A stretch of 39,880 nucleotides of DNA, taken from assembly GCA_949293385.1 (NCBI GenBank), contig CASFDQ010000014.1, forward strand, positions 1 to 39,880, in the 5' to 3' direction. The notes below the pieces were generated by a model. It had not been told where the DNA came from and made no database searches. It worked only from the letters and a program-made list of their open reading frames with translations. The DNA comes from an uncultured bacterium (lineage in GTDB: Bacteria > Bacillota > Clostridia > Oscillospirales > Acutalibacteraceae). Below, one piece after another: positions 33,571-39,880 of the stretch. A program made the position numbers and the translations under genes. Positions within the stretch are counted from its first letter, which is position 1; each line of letters begins with the position of its first letter.

Positions 33571-34359
33571 ATGGCTAAGTTTTTTCCGATGTTTTCGGGA
33601 AGCGGAGGAAATTCTTCCTACATAGGCGACTCCGAAGGCGGTGTCGTAGTTGATATCGGCGTTTCCTATAAGCGCTTTAAGACCGCCCTTGCCTCTGCCG
33701 ATATTCCCCTTGAAGCCGTAAAAGCCGTCCTCATAACCCACGAGCATACCGACCACGTAAAAGGCCTTAAGGTCTTTCTTAAAAACAACCCCGTTCCCGT
33801 TATCGCTTCAAGAGAGACGGTCTACGCGTTGGAGTTTGCGGGGATAATGACCTACGAAACTCCCCGTATCTATCTTGACGGAGAGGGGTACGAGCTTGAC
33901 GGAATAAGGCTTACCCGCTTTGCTACGAGTCACGACTGTGTCGGCTCAAGCGGCTACGTTATCGAGCTGGCGGGAGGTACTAAGGTCGCCGTTTGTACCG
34001 ATCTCGGTGTTATGACCGACTGTATAAAGGATAAGCTTTGCGGCTGTGACCTCGTAATGCTGGAGTCTAACCACGACCCCGTTATGCTCAGACTCGGACC
34101 TTATCCCGCCGAGCTTAAGCTTCGTATCGCCTCGGAAAAGGGTCATCTTCCCAACGCCGTCTGTGCCGAGACGCTGGCTCATCTTTACGAAAAGGGCACC
34201 TGCCGTTTCGTGCTGGCTCATATTTCGAAGGAGAACAATACCCCCGAAAAGGCCGCCTCTGCCGCCCGCGCCGCCCTTATGGATAAAGGAGCAAAGGAGG
34301 GCCGCGACTACGCGCTGTATATCGCCGAGCCCGAGGGGAGTAGGATCATACCGCTATGA
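33571..34359 (+). CDS. walJ: MBL-fold metallohydrolase, WalJ/YycJ type
   Basis: 262 residues, metallo-beta-lactamase fold. The dizinc motif HEHTDH (His57, His59, Asp61, His62) is complete, with later SHDCVGSSGY, CTDLG and LAHIS blocks. The N-terminal FSGSGGNSSYI is typical of YycJ/WalJ. In Bacillus this gene belongs to the walRK cluster and adjoins rlmH, as it does here, although no WalRK genes are present. A 5'-3' exonuclease role has been proposed for the family. A short GC-rich hairpin (33515-33534) lies between murA and this gene. Confidence 0.85.
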   Translation: MAKFFPMFSGSGGNSSYIGDSEGGVVVDIGVSYKRFKTALASADIPLEAVKAVLITHEHTDHVKGLKVFLKNNPVPVIASRETVYALEFAGIMTYETPRIYLDGEGYELDGIRLTRFATSHDCVGSSGYVIELAGGTKVAVCTDLGVMTDCIKDKLCGCDLVMLESNHDPVMLRLGPYPAELKLRIASEKGHLPNAVCAETLAHLYEKGTCRFVLAHISKENNTPEKAASAARAALMDKGAKEGRDYALYIAEPEGSRIIPL

Positions 34360-34838
34360 TAAAGCTGAAACTTATAACTCTCGGTAAACTTAAAGAAAAA
34401 TATCTTCGCGAAGCCTCCGACGAATACGTTAAAAGGCTTTCGGCCTACGCAAAAACCGAAATAATCGAGCTGGAGCCCGTAAAGCTTCCCGAGTCTCCCT
34501 CCGAGGCCGAAACAGAACGTGCCCTCCTTGCCGAAGCCGAAATGATAAAGAAGAAGCTTTCGGGCGGCGCCCTTATAACCGCTATGTGCATCGAGGGGAA
34601 GCAGTTTTCGAGCGAGGAATTCAGTAAAAAGCTCAATACGTATATAAACAGCGGCAGAGGAGAGCTTATATTTATAATAGGAAGCTCCTTCGGACTTCAC
34701 GAAAGTATAAAGGCCCTTGCCGATATAAAGCTGTCCTTTTCGGCTATGACTTTTCCGCATCAGCTCTTCAGAATTATGCTGCTTGAGCAGGTCTACCGAA
34801 GCTTCAAGATAGCCGAAGGCTCCCGATATCATAAATAA
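34356..34838 (+). CDS. rlmH: 23S rRNA (pseudouridine1915-N3)-methyltransferase
   Basis: 160 residues, SPOUT knot fold. It methylates pseudouridine 1915 in helix 69 of assembled 70S ribosomes. The C-terminal knot is complete: FIIGSSFGLHESIKA for SAM binding, then LSFSAMTFPHQLFRIMLLEQ and VYRSFKIAEGSRYHK, almost identical to RlmH generally. It overlaps the walJ stop by four bases (ATGA), so the two are co-translated. Confidence 0.96.
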   Translation: MIKLKLITLGKLKEKYLREASDEYVKRLSAYAKTEIIELEPVKLPESPSEAETERALLAEAEMIKKKLSGGALITAMCIEGKQFSSEEFSKKLNTYINSGRGELIFIIGSSFGLHESIKALADIKLSFSAMTFPHQLFRIMLLEQVYRSFKIAEGSRYHK

Positions 34839-34861
34839 TTTTAAAAACTTCAAAAAAACAC

Positions 34862-34890
34862 TTGACCGCAGAGGTAGGTTGTGATATAAT
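34862..34890 (+). promoter_or_regulatory. promoter of the rpmG-secE-nusG cluster, inside a hairpin
   Basis: TTGACC (34862-34867), 17-base spacer, TATAAT (34885-34890). CAGAGGTAG (34869-34877) and CTACCTCTG (34895-34903) flank the -10, and nine T follow at 34911-34919. Further hairpins (GGTTTCG/CGAAACC) occupy the leader to 35037. Confidence 0.8.
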
Positions 34891-35037
34891 TACTCTACCT
34901 CTGTAGGTTCTTTTTTTTTGCAAAGAACTTTTTCAAAGCGAAAACGGTATGTGTGCACGCCGTTTCGTTGAGGGAGGCTAAATAGGTTTCGGACAGGAAC
35001 GAAACCGAAAATATTCCGTAAAACGGGAGGTGCCGTC

Positions 35038-35187
35038 ATGAGAGTAAAAATTACACTCGCCTGCACTGAGTGCAAGCAACGCAACTACAATACTATGAAA
35101 AACAAAAAGAACGATCCCGACAGACTTGAAATGAACAAGTACTGCAGATTCTGCAAGAAGCACACAGTTCACAAGGAAACAAAATAA
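35038..35187 (+). CDS. rpmG: 50S ribosomal protein bL33 (zinc form)
   Basis: 49 residues, [12 protein letters not shown] to HTVHKETK. Cys9, Cys12, Cys36 and Cys39 make it the zinc-ribbon (C+) version, so no zinc-independent substitute is seen here. GGGAGG lies eight bases upstream of the ATG. The order rpmG-secE-nusG is the Firmicute standard. Confidence 0.96.
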   Translation: MRVKITLACTECKQRNYNTMKNKKNDPDRLEMNKYCRFCKKHTVHKETK

Positions 35188-35198
35188 GGAGGAATAAT

Positions 35199-35876
35199 AT
35201 GAAGGCAGTTAATAAGATCAGTCAGATTTTAACTGTGCTCTTTTCAGCAGCCGCAGTTATTCTCTTCTTCTTGCCCTTCGCCACCGTCGCTTTCGGCGGA
35301 AAGGATTACACCTTCATCGGTGCCCAGTTCGCATTCGGAACCGGTATCGAAGGCTTTAAGGATTCTCTGGCTAAATCAGGTCAGGTCCTGTTTTGTTTCA
35401 TCCTTGCTCTGCTTACTCTTGTTTTCTCCGGACTTACCTTTAAGTTCAAAAAGATGAGATATTGGGCTCCCGGTGTGGGCCTTGCAGGTGCTGTATTTAT
35501 GCTGGTTCGCGCGCTCAGAGGAGCAGGTCACTTTATCGACCACAGACCCTTAGAGCCCGCCAAGATCGGCTACGAGCCCTTCGTATGGCTTACCGTAGGC
35601 GCCCTCTTCGCAGCAGTCGTTTTCGGTATTTGTCATCTCTTCATCGACGATCGCATTATGGTCAGCGAGGGAAAAGCAAAGCGCACTATTATTCAGCGCA
35701 TCGTTCACGCTCTCCGCGACTACAAGAGTGAAATTAAGAAGATCGTTTGGCCCGGTCCTCGCGATGTCGTTAAAAACACTCTCGTCGTTATCGCCGTATG
35801 CGTATTGGTCGGTATCTTTATCTGGCTCGTCGACTTCGGTCTTTCTTGGCTTATCCGTCTGGTTACAGGCGCTTAA
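35199..35876 (+). CDS. secE: SecE with large N-terminal membrane extension
   Basis: 225 residues, versus the ~60-75 usual in Firmicutes. The C-terminal 63 residues (163-225) are a normal SecE: an amphipathic helix (RDYKSEIKKIVWPGPRDVV) and one membrane anchor, the part that clamps SecY in the translocon. The first ~155 residues carry four more predicted helices (about 8-31, 62-81, 88-107, 127-149) and a G/F-rich loop. There is no frameshift and no internal ribosome-binding site before residue 163, so it appears to be one fused protein. I do not recognise the extension. Operon position between rpmG and nusG is canonical. Confidence 0.88.
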   Translation: MKAVNKISQILTVLFSAAAVILFFLPFATVAFGGKDYTFIGAQFAFGTGIEGFKDSLAKSGQVLFCFILALLTLVFSGLTFKFKKMRYWAPGVGLAGAVFMLVRALRGAGHFIDHRPLEPAKIGYEPFVWLTVGALFAAVVFGICHLFIDDRIMVSEGKAKRTIIQRIVHALRDYKSEIKKIVWPGPRDVVKNTLVVIAVCVLVGIFIWLVDFGLSWLIRLVTGA

Positions 35877-35891
35877 CTTGGAGGGCCTTAT

Positions 35892-36419
35892 ATGTCAGAG
35901 AGCAGTCAGGCAAGATGGTATGTCGTTCATACCTATTCGGGTTATGAAAATAAGGTAGCGAGCGATCTTGAGATCATGGTAGAGAACCGCAAAATGCAGG
36001 ATCTCATTATGGACATCAAGATTCCTACCGAGACCGTTACCGAAATCAAAGAAGACAAGGTAAAAGAATACGAACGAAAGATTTTCCCCGGTTACGTACT
36101 CATTAAAATGATTGTTACCGACGATTCCTGGTATGTCGTGCGCAACATTCGCGGAGTTACCGGATTTGTAGGTCCCGGATCCAAGCCGGTGCCTCTTACC
36201 GACGCGGAGGTAGAAGCCCTCGGCGTTGAGAAGCACAGTGTTGAGGTCGGCTATAAGATCGGCGACCTTGTTAACATTGTGGACGGACCCCTTAAGGATT
36301 TTCAGGGTACCGTTACCGCTGTCGATCTCGAAAACGGAAGCGTCAGCGTAAACATTTCGATGTTCGGAAGAGAAACCCCTGCCGAGCTCGAACTCGACCA
36401 GATCGCTCTGGCCGACTAA
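35892..36419 (+). CDS. nusG: transcription antitermination/termination factor NusG
   Basis: 175 residues. The N-terminal NGN domain begins RWYVVHTYSGYENKVASDLE and binds RNA polymerase. The C-terminal KOW domain includes GDLVNIVDGPLKDFQGTVTA. The ATG has GGAGGG upstream, 15 bases after secE ends. It stimulates pausing or processivity and links to ribosomes through S10. Length and domains are ordinary. Confidence 0.97.
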   Translation: MSESSQARWYVVHTYSGYENKVASDLEIMVENRKMQDLIMDIKIPTETVTEIKEDKVKEYERKIFPGYVLIKMIVTDDSWYVVRNIRGVTGFVGPGSKPVPLTDAEVEALGVEKHSVEVGYKIGDLVNIVDGPLKDFQGTVTAVDLENGSVSVNISMFGRETPAELELDQIALAD

Positions 36420-36430
36420 CATCAGTAAAT

Positions 36431-36588
36431 ACGCAGCTTGCTGCTTAATGCGTCAATAAAAGGCGCGTTGACCCTTGAACTTCAAGGGGTATTAAAACCG
36501 CGGCAGTTTGCCGCCGACGCGAAAAGCGTCACGGTGGGAGGAACGGGTATACGACCGTTCCGCCAAGTGAAAAAATCACTGTTACCAC
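36431..36588 (+). promoter_or_regulatory. structured rplK leader with L1 rRNA-mimic core
   Basis: A run of hairpins fills the nusG-rplK gap: 36433-36444, 36472-36488, 36500-36514 and 36516-36530. The core follows: GGTGGGAGG (36533-36541) closes with GTTACCAC (36581-36588) around two hairpins (GGAACGG/CCGTTCC and AGTGA/TCACT). 23S rRNA binds L1 through GGUGGGAGG..AAAUACCACC around two helices, so this core mimics the L1 stalk. L1 represses the L11 operon in E. coli. Confidence 0.7.
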
Positions 36589-36608
36589 GAATAATGGAGG
36601 TGCAAACA

Positions 36609-37034
36609 ATGGCTCAAAAAATTATTGGTTACATTAAACTGCAGATTCCCGCCGGAAAAGCCACTCCGGCTCCCCCGGTAGGTCCTGCACTGGGACAGCA
36701 CGGCGTCAACATTATGGCGTTCACTAAGGAATTCAACGAACGCACTAAGAATGACGCAGGTCTCATAATTCCGGTAGTTATTACCGTTTATGCAGACCAC
36801 TCGTTCAGCTTCATCACCAAGACCCCCCCTGCAGCAGTCCTCATTAAGAAGGCTTGCGGCATTGAGAGCGGTTCAGGTGTTCCGAACAAGAACAAAGTTG
36901 CAAAGATCACCAGTGAGCAGGTTAAGAAGATTGCAGAGCAGAAAATGCCCGACCTTAACGCCGCAAGCGTAGAAGCCGCTATGTCTATGATAGCAGGTAC
37001 CGCTCGCAGTATGGGTATCGAAGTAGTCGACTAA
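36609..37034 (+). CDS. rplK: 50S ribosomal protein uL11
   Basis: 141 residues from [20 protein letters not shown] with GGAGG upstream. Proline-rich [15 protein letters not shown] in the N-terminal domain and the rRNA-binding C-terminal domain with GTARSMGI are standard. L11 forms the GTPase-associated centre base and is needed for RelA-type stringent signalling and thiopeptide binding. A longer in-frame upstream ATG (36438) runs through the leader hairpins and is not used. Confidence 0.97.
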   Translation: MAQKIIGYIKLQIPAGKATPAPPVGPALGQHGVNIMAFTKEFNERTKNDAGLIIPVVITVYADHSFSFITKTPPAAVLIKKACGIESGSGVPNKNKVAKITSEQVKKIAEQKMPDLNAASVEAAMSMIAGTARSMGIEVVD

Positions 37035-37042
37035 TCTCTCTC

Positions 37043-37069
37043 GTGGGAGGAAATTTCCGATTATACCAC
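37043..37069 (+). promoter_or_regulatory. minimal L1-binding motif before rplA
   Basis: GTGGGAGG (37043-37050) and ATACCAC (37063-37069) flank a GG-AAATTT-CC hairpin, with an asymmetric GA/GATTAT loop. This is the compact L1 recognition form, placed 18 bases before the rplA ATG and overlapping no coding sequence. Confidence 0.65.
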
Positions 37070-37087
37070 TTATTGGGAGGTAAAACA

Positions 37088-37783
37088 ATGAAACACGGTA
37101 AAAAGTATAACGAAAGCGCAAAGCTTATCGAAAGCGGTAAGCTTTACGAGCTCGGCGAAGCTTGCGATGCCGCAGTAAAGTCTGCAACCGCAAAGTTCGA
37201 CGAGACTGTAGAAATTCACGTTCGTCTGGGTGTTGACTCCCGCCACGCTGACCAGCAGGTCCGCGGCGCAGTAGTTCTCCCCAACGGAACAGGTAAAACT
37301 GTCAGAACCCTCGTTCTTACCAAGGGCGACAAGGCTAAGGAAGCCGAAGCAGCAGGCTCTGACTATGTAGGTGCAGAAGAACTCGTAGCCAAGATTCAAA
37401 ACGAAGGCTGGCTCGATTTCGACGTAGTAATCGCAACCCCCGACATGATGGGTATGGTTGGTCGTCTTGGTAAGGTTCTCGGACCCCGTGGTCTTATGCC
37501 TACCCCCAAGGCAGGTACCGTTACCCCCGACGTTGCTAAGGCTGTTGCTGAGGCAAAGGCCGGTAAGATCGAGTACCGTCTCGACAAGACCAACATCATT
37601 CACTGCCCCGTAGGTAAGGTTTCCTTCGGCAAAGAAAAGCTCGAAGAGAATATCGATACCCTTATGAACGCTATTGCAAAGGCTAAGCCCGCAGCAGCAA
37701 AGGGTCAGTACATCAAGTCCTGCACCATCGCTACCACTATGGGACCCGGAATAAAGGTCGCCACCGGCAAATACGCCAACTAA
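37088..37783 (+). CDS. rplA: 50S ribosomal protein uL1
   Basis: 231 residues from [20 protein letters not shown]. Domain-II block [19 protein letters not shown] and the ending [13 protein letters not shown] are family signatures. L1 forms the mobile stalk that guides deacylated tRNA out of the E site and represses its own operon. GGGAGG lies upstream. Two candidate target sites for it occur at 36533-36588 and 37043-37069. Confidence 0.97.
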   Translation: MKHGKKYNESAKLIESGKLYELGEACDAAVKSATAKFDETVEIHVRLGVDSRHADQQVRGAVVLPNGTGKTVRTLVLTKGDKAKEAEAAGSDYVGAEELVAKIQNEGWLDFDVVIATPDMMGMVGRLGKVLGPRGLMPTPKAGTVTPDVAKAVAEAKAGKIEYRLDKTNIIHCPVGKVSFGKEKLEENIDTLMNAIAKAKPAAAKGQYIKSCTIATTMGPGIKVATGKYAN

Positions 37784-37975
37784 TTTAAGCAAAATTCGTC
37801 CGATACTTTGTCGTTAGCACATAGGATGCATCTATATGCTATCCTATGCGCTACTCCTCGTCTCGAACGAATTTTATCTTAAATTTAAGAGAGATTTTTT
37901 GTTTCAGATTTACGAAACGTGTTCGCGTGTATAGCACATACAGCGCTTCGCGGCGCTTCTCGTCTTACGCAAAAT
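37782..37975 (+). other. two related structured elements between rplA and the rplJ promoter
   Basis: The first (37782-37890) is a long imperfect hairpin beginning at the rplA stop: AATTTAAG..AAATTCGT pairs with ACGAATTT..CTTAAATT. Inside it TAGC-CATAGGAT pairs with ATCCTATG-GCTA. T6 follows at 37895-37900, so it may act as a terminator. The second (about 37906-37975) repeats TAGCACATA and a GCGCTNCTCGTCT-like end around a GCGC-TTCG-GCGC hairpin. No coding potential is visible. Confidence 0.55.
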
Positions 37976-38034
37976 TCTCGCAAAATTAAACTAAATTCAT
38001 TTTAGTTAAAAACCTAAATTCTTTTAAGTTTTTC

Positions 38035-38063
38035 TTGACAACGCAGGTTTTCTGTGTTATCAT
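38035..38063 (+). promoter_or_regulatory. promoter of rplJ-rplL
   Basis: TTGACA (38035-38040), 17-base spacer, TATCAT (38058-38063). Confidence 0.85.
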
Positions 38064-38070
38064 CTTTAAG

Positions 38071-38191
38071 CATCCAAAGACAGCAGGTCGCTTTTTCGAT
38101 AAGTTTTATCGCCTGCCGAGGTAATGCGAATAGCTTTTTATAAAAGTATTATTCTGCCTGTCCTCACCGTCTTTGGAGGACAGGTTTTTTT
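38071..38191 (+). promoter_or_regulatory. ribosomal protein L10 leader with attenuator
   Basis: The leader opens with CATCCAAAGACAGCAGGT and contains a GCCTGCCGAGGTAATGCGAA segment, the recognisable L10-leader core. CCAAAGAC (38074-38081) can pair with GTCTTTGG (38169-38176). The latter lies in the loop of a terminator stem CCTGTCCTC/GAGGACAGG (38157-38184) followed by T7. Binding of the L10-L12 complex is expected to favour termination, giving autoregulation. Confidence 0.88.
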
Positions 38192-38221
38192 AATTCACTA
38201 ATTTCGGAGGTGAAAACTTTA

Positions 38222-38737
38222 ATGCCTAACGCAAAAGTTCTCGAAGCAAAACAGGCAGCCGTTGCTGCTATCGCTGCAAAAATCGCAGACTCCGTTGCCG
38301 GTGTCGTTGTAGACTATTCCGGAACCTCTGTTGCTGACGATACCGTTCTCCGTAAAGAGCTTCGCGAAGCAGGAGTTGAGTACACCGTTATTAAGAACAC
38401 CCTCTTAAAGCGTGCCATCGCAGGTACCGACCTCGAGGGAATGTCCGTGGTACTCGAAGGAACCACCGCTATCGCTATGTCTAAGGACGATCATACCGCA
38501 GCTGCAAGAATTCTCGGTAAATTCGCAGACGCACACGACAACTTCAAGATCAAGGCAGGTTACCTCGATGGAAAGACAATTTCCGTTGAAACCGTTAACG
38601 ATCTTGCAAAACTCCCCACGAGAGACGTTCTTCTCGCAACCGTACTCGGTGCTTTCCAGGCACCTATGGCATCCTTCGCTCGCGCCGTACAGGCCATCGT
38701 TGATAAAAACGGTGAAGGCGAAACTGCCGTAGAATAA
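38222..38737 (+). CDS. rplJ: 50S ribosomal protein uL10
   Basis: 171 residues from MPNAKVLEAKQAAVAAIAAK. The ATG 38222 lies eleven bases after GGAGG; a GTG four codons earlier overlaps that site and is rejected. VVVDYSGTSVADDTVLRKEL and YTVIKNTLLKRAI are family blocks. The Ala/Val-rich C-terminal helix docks L7/L12 dimers. Regulated by the leader upstream. Confidence 0.96.
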   Translation: MPNAKVLEAKQAAVAAIAAKIADSVAGVVVDYSGTSVADDTVLRKELREAGVEYTVIKNTLLKRAIAGTDLEGMSVVLEGTTAIAMSKDDHTAAARILGKFADAHDNFKIKAGYLDGKTISVETVNDLAKLPTRDVLLATVLGAFQAPMASFARAVQAIVDKNGEGETAVE

Positions 38738-38774
38738 TTTTAAAAAACTATAATATTTATTGGAGGAAAATAAA

Positions 38775-39152
38775 ATGGCATCTGAAAAAGTAACAGCTAT
38801 CATTGAAGAACTTAAAGTTCTTACCGTTCTTGAGCTTTCTGAGCTCGTTAAAGCAGTAGAAGAGGAATTCGGCGTATCCGCAGCAGCAGCTGTAGCAGTA
38901 GCAGCTCCCGCAGCAGGCGGCGCAGCAGCAGTTGAAGAGAAGACCGACTTCGACGTTGTTCTCGCAGCAGCAGGCGCTGAGAAGATCAAGGTTATTAAGG
39001 CAGTTCGTGAGATCACCGGTCTTGGCCTTGCTGAGGCTAAGGCTCTCGTAGACGGCGCTCCCAAGACCCTTAAGGAAGCTGTTGCCAAGGACGAGGCTGA
39101 AGCTATGAAGGCTAAGCTTGCTGAGGTTGGCGCTACTGTTGAGCTTAAGTAA
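38775..39152 (+). CDS. rplL: 50S ribosomal protein bL12 (L7/L12)
   Basis: 125 residues. The N-terminal dimerisation domain is followed by an Ala/Val/Gly-rich hinge (residues ~42-58). The C-terminal domain, with [20 protein letters not shown] and [15 protein letters not shown], recruits translation GTPases. The start is ATG 38775 behind TGGAGG; an upstream TTG overlaps the ribosome-binding site. Codon bias is extreme, as expected for an abundant protein. Confidence 0.97.
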   Translation: MASEKVTAIIEELKVLTVLELSELVKAVEEEFGVSAAAAVAVAAPAAGGAAAVEEKTDFDVVLAAAGAEKIKVIKAVREITGLGLAEAKALVDGAPKTLKEAVAKDEAEAMKAKLAEVGATVELK

Positions 39153-39169
39153 TTTAAGTTTAAACACAC

Positions 39170-39200
39170 AAAAAAACCGTTGCTCTGCAGCGGTTTTTTT
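39170..39200 (+). terminator. terminator after rplL
   Basis: CCGTTGC pairs with GCAGCGG (one G-T) across TCT, with A7 before and T7 after. Confidence 0.9.
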
Positions 39201-39256
39201 ATTTTTAATCTTGACTTATTTGTTTTGATATAATAAACTGTTCCGAGGTGATGATT

Positions 39257-39880
39257 ATGATATTCAGAGAAGAAAAAGAAGCTTCGAAAAAATACAAGCA
39301 GAACTATCTTGACGGAATAAACGGCCTAATTTCTTCCCGTCAAAAAAAGGCGGCGGGGATAAGGAAAAATTACGTTAAAAATATTTTCAACGATTCCGAA
39401 AAATACAGGACCGAGTTTAAAGAGATGCTGGGCTGGCCCCTCGTAGACCATAAGCCCTGCGACCTTCCTGCCGTTAAAAGCACTAAGCTGGCCGAGGACT
39501 CTGATTTCGAAATACTGCGTATGGAGATTGAAGTTTTAGAGGGTCTTTGGATGACCGGTCTTTTCTTTAAAATGAAAGGCGCGGATAAAAAGCCGCTCGT
39601 CCTCGTTTCCCATGGAGGCCTCGGTACTCCTGAACTCATTTCTGGGGTCTACGGCGATACCTCTAACTACAACGATATCCTGCCCCGTGTTATAAAATAC
39701 GGCGTTCACGCCTTTGCTCCGCAGCTTCTTTTGTGGCAGGACGACTATGACGTCCCCTTCGACCGCAAGGAGATTGATGCCCGTCTTAAAAGGGTCGGAA
39801 GCTCCATAACCGCCGTCGAGGTTTTCGGATTTACCCGTGTACTCGACTATTTTGAAGACCAGCCGTTTGTAAAGAACTTC
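39257..39880 (+). CDS. alpha/beta hydrolase, N-terminal 208 residues (cut by window edge)
   Basis: Open from ATG 39257 (GAGGTG six bases upstream; a second ATG at 39251 is too close) to the edge. The first ~100 residues are a helical charged lead-in. A hydrolase core then starts: KPLVLVSHGGLGTPELISG contains the strand and HGG oxyanion turn of acetyl xylan esterase-like or dienelactone hydrolase-like enzymes, and GVHAFAPQLLLWQDDY follows. ITAVEVFGFTRVLDYF is the helix before the nucleophile elbow; the catalytic Ser would lie just outside. An extended -10 (TGATATAAT, 39226-39234) serves it. A carbohydrate deacetylase role is possible but unproven. Confidence 0.75.
   Translation, partial: MIFREEKEASKKYKQNYLDGINGLISSRQKKAAGIRKNYVKNIFNDSEKYRTEFKEMLGWPLVDHKPCDLPAVKSTKLAEDSDFEILRMEIEVLEGLWMTGLFFKMKGADKKPLVLVSHGGLGTPELISGVYGDTSNYNDILPRVIKYGVHAFAPQLLLWQDDYDVPFDRKEIDARLKRVGSSITAVEVFGFTRVLDYFEDQPFVKNF

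Noticed and set aside
36438-36608. 57-codon N-terminal extension of rplK
   Set aside because: It would translate the leader hairpins; the ATG at 36609 has a proper site and gives the standard 141-residue L11.

Overview
The window reads as chromosomal DNA of an anaerobic Clostridia-type Firmicute, probably a gut Oscillospiraceae/Ruminococcaceae relative. The grounds are AGGAGG ribosome-binding sites, sigma-A promoters, a type III glutamine synthetase, a V-type rather than F-type ATPase operon, and the Firmicute gene order rpmG-secE-nusG-rplK-rplA-rplJ-rplL. Taxonomy below class level is inference. Stops include TAG (for example glnN and the M20 peptidase), so the standard code applies.

Layout. 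1-132: start of an IS1182-like transposase cut by the left edge. 282-5075 (minus): a complete branched-chain amino acid ABC importer, binding protein then livH-livM-livG-livF, with a hairpin attenuator after the binding-protein gene. 5232-7325 (minus): GSIII. 7385-9127: a 1.7 kb gene-poor block of heptanucleotide arrays, palindrome arrays and inverted modules, with a probable 6S RNA gene (minus, 8399-8596) inside it. 9128-10618: DUF1292 protein (minus) and a KDG-kinase-like PfkB sugar kinase (plus). 10699-14097 (minus): a translationally coupled operon of two multi-pass membrane proteins (DUF5058-like plus partner), an M20 peptidase and a YfcE-like phosphoesterase. 14355-16680: DUF1624 acyltransferase-like protein (minus), then an AGCS amino acid/Na+ symporter (plus) interrupted by an in-frame TAG. 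16690-16905: relic of an InlB B-repeat surface protein. 17091-18224: zinc alcohol dehydrogenase.

18397-29670 (plus): one long apparent transcription unit, brnQ (Na+/branched-chain amino acid symporter), the nine-gene V-type ATPase H-I-K-E-C-F-A-B-D, and argH. The c-ring subunit keeps the Na+-coordinating residues known from Enterococcus NtpK, so a Na+ circuit is likely. A convergent terminator between argH and an ABC exporter appears to have been split by a 326-nt repeat element (29694-30019).

32217-39200 (plus): murA, walJ-like MBL hydrolase and rlmH, then the translation/secretion/transcription cluster rpmG, secE, nusG, rplK, rplA, rplJ, rplL. SecE here carries an unusual ~160-residue N-terminal membrane extension. 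Leaders resembling the L1 site of 23S rRNA precede rplK and rplA, and a classic L10 leader precedes rplJ. The window ends in an alpha/beta hydrolase cut by the right edge.

Themes. Amino acid and nitrogen handling (Liv importer, GSIII, BrnQ, AGCS, M20 peptidase, ArgH) is linked with Na+ bioenergetics. The least ordinary signals are (1) dispersed repeats made of short palindromes joined by a constant linker, (2) the insertion-split terminator, (3) the SecE fusion and (4) the membrane-pair/peptidase operon.
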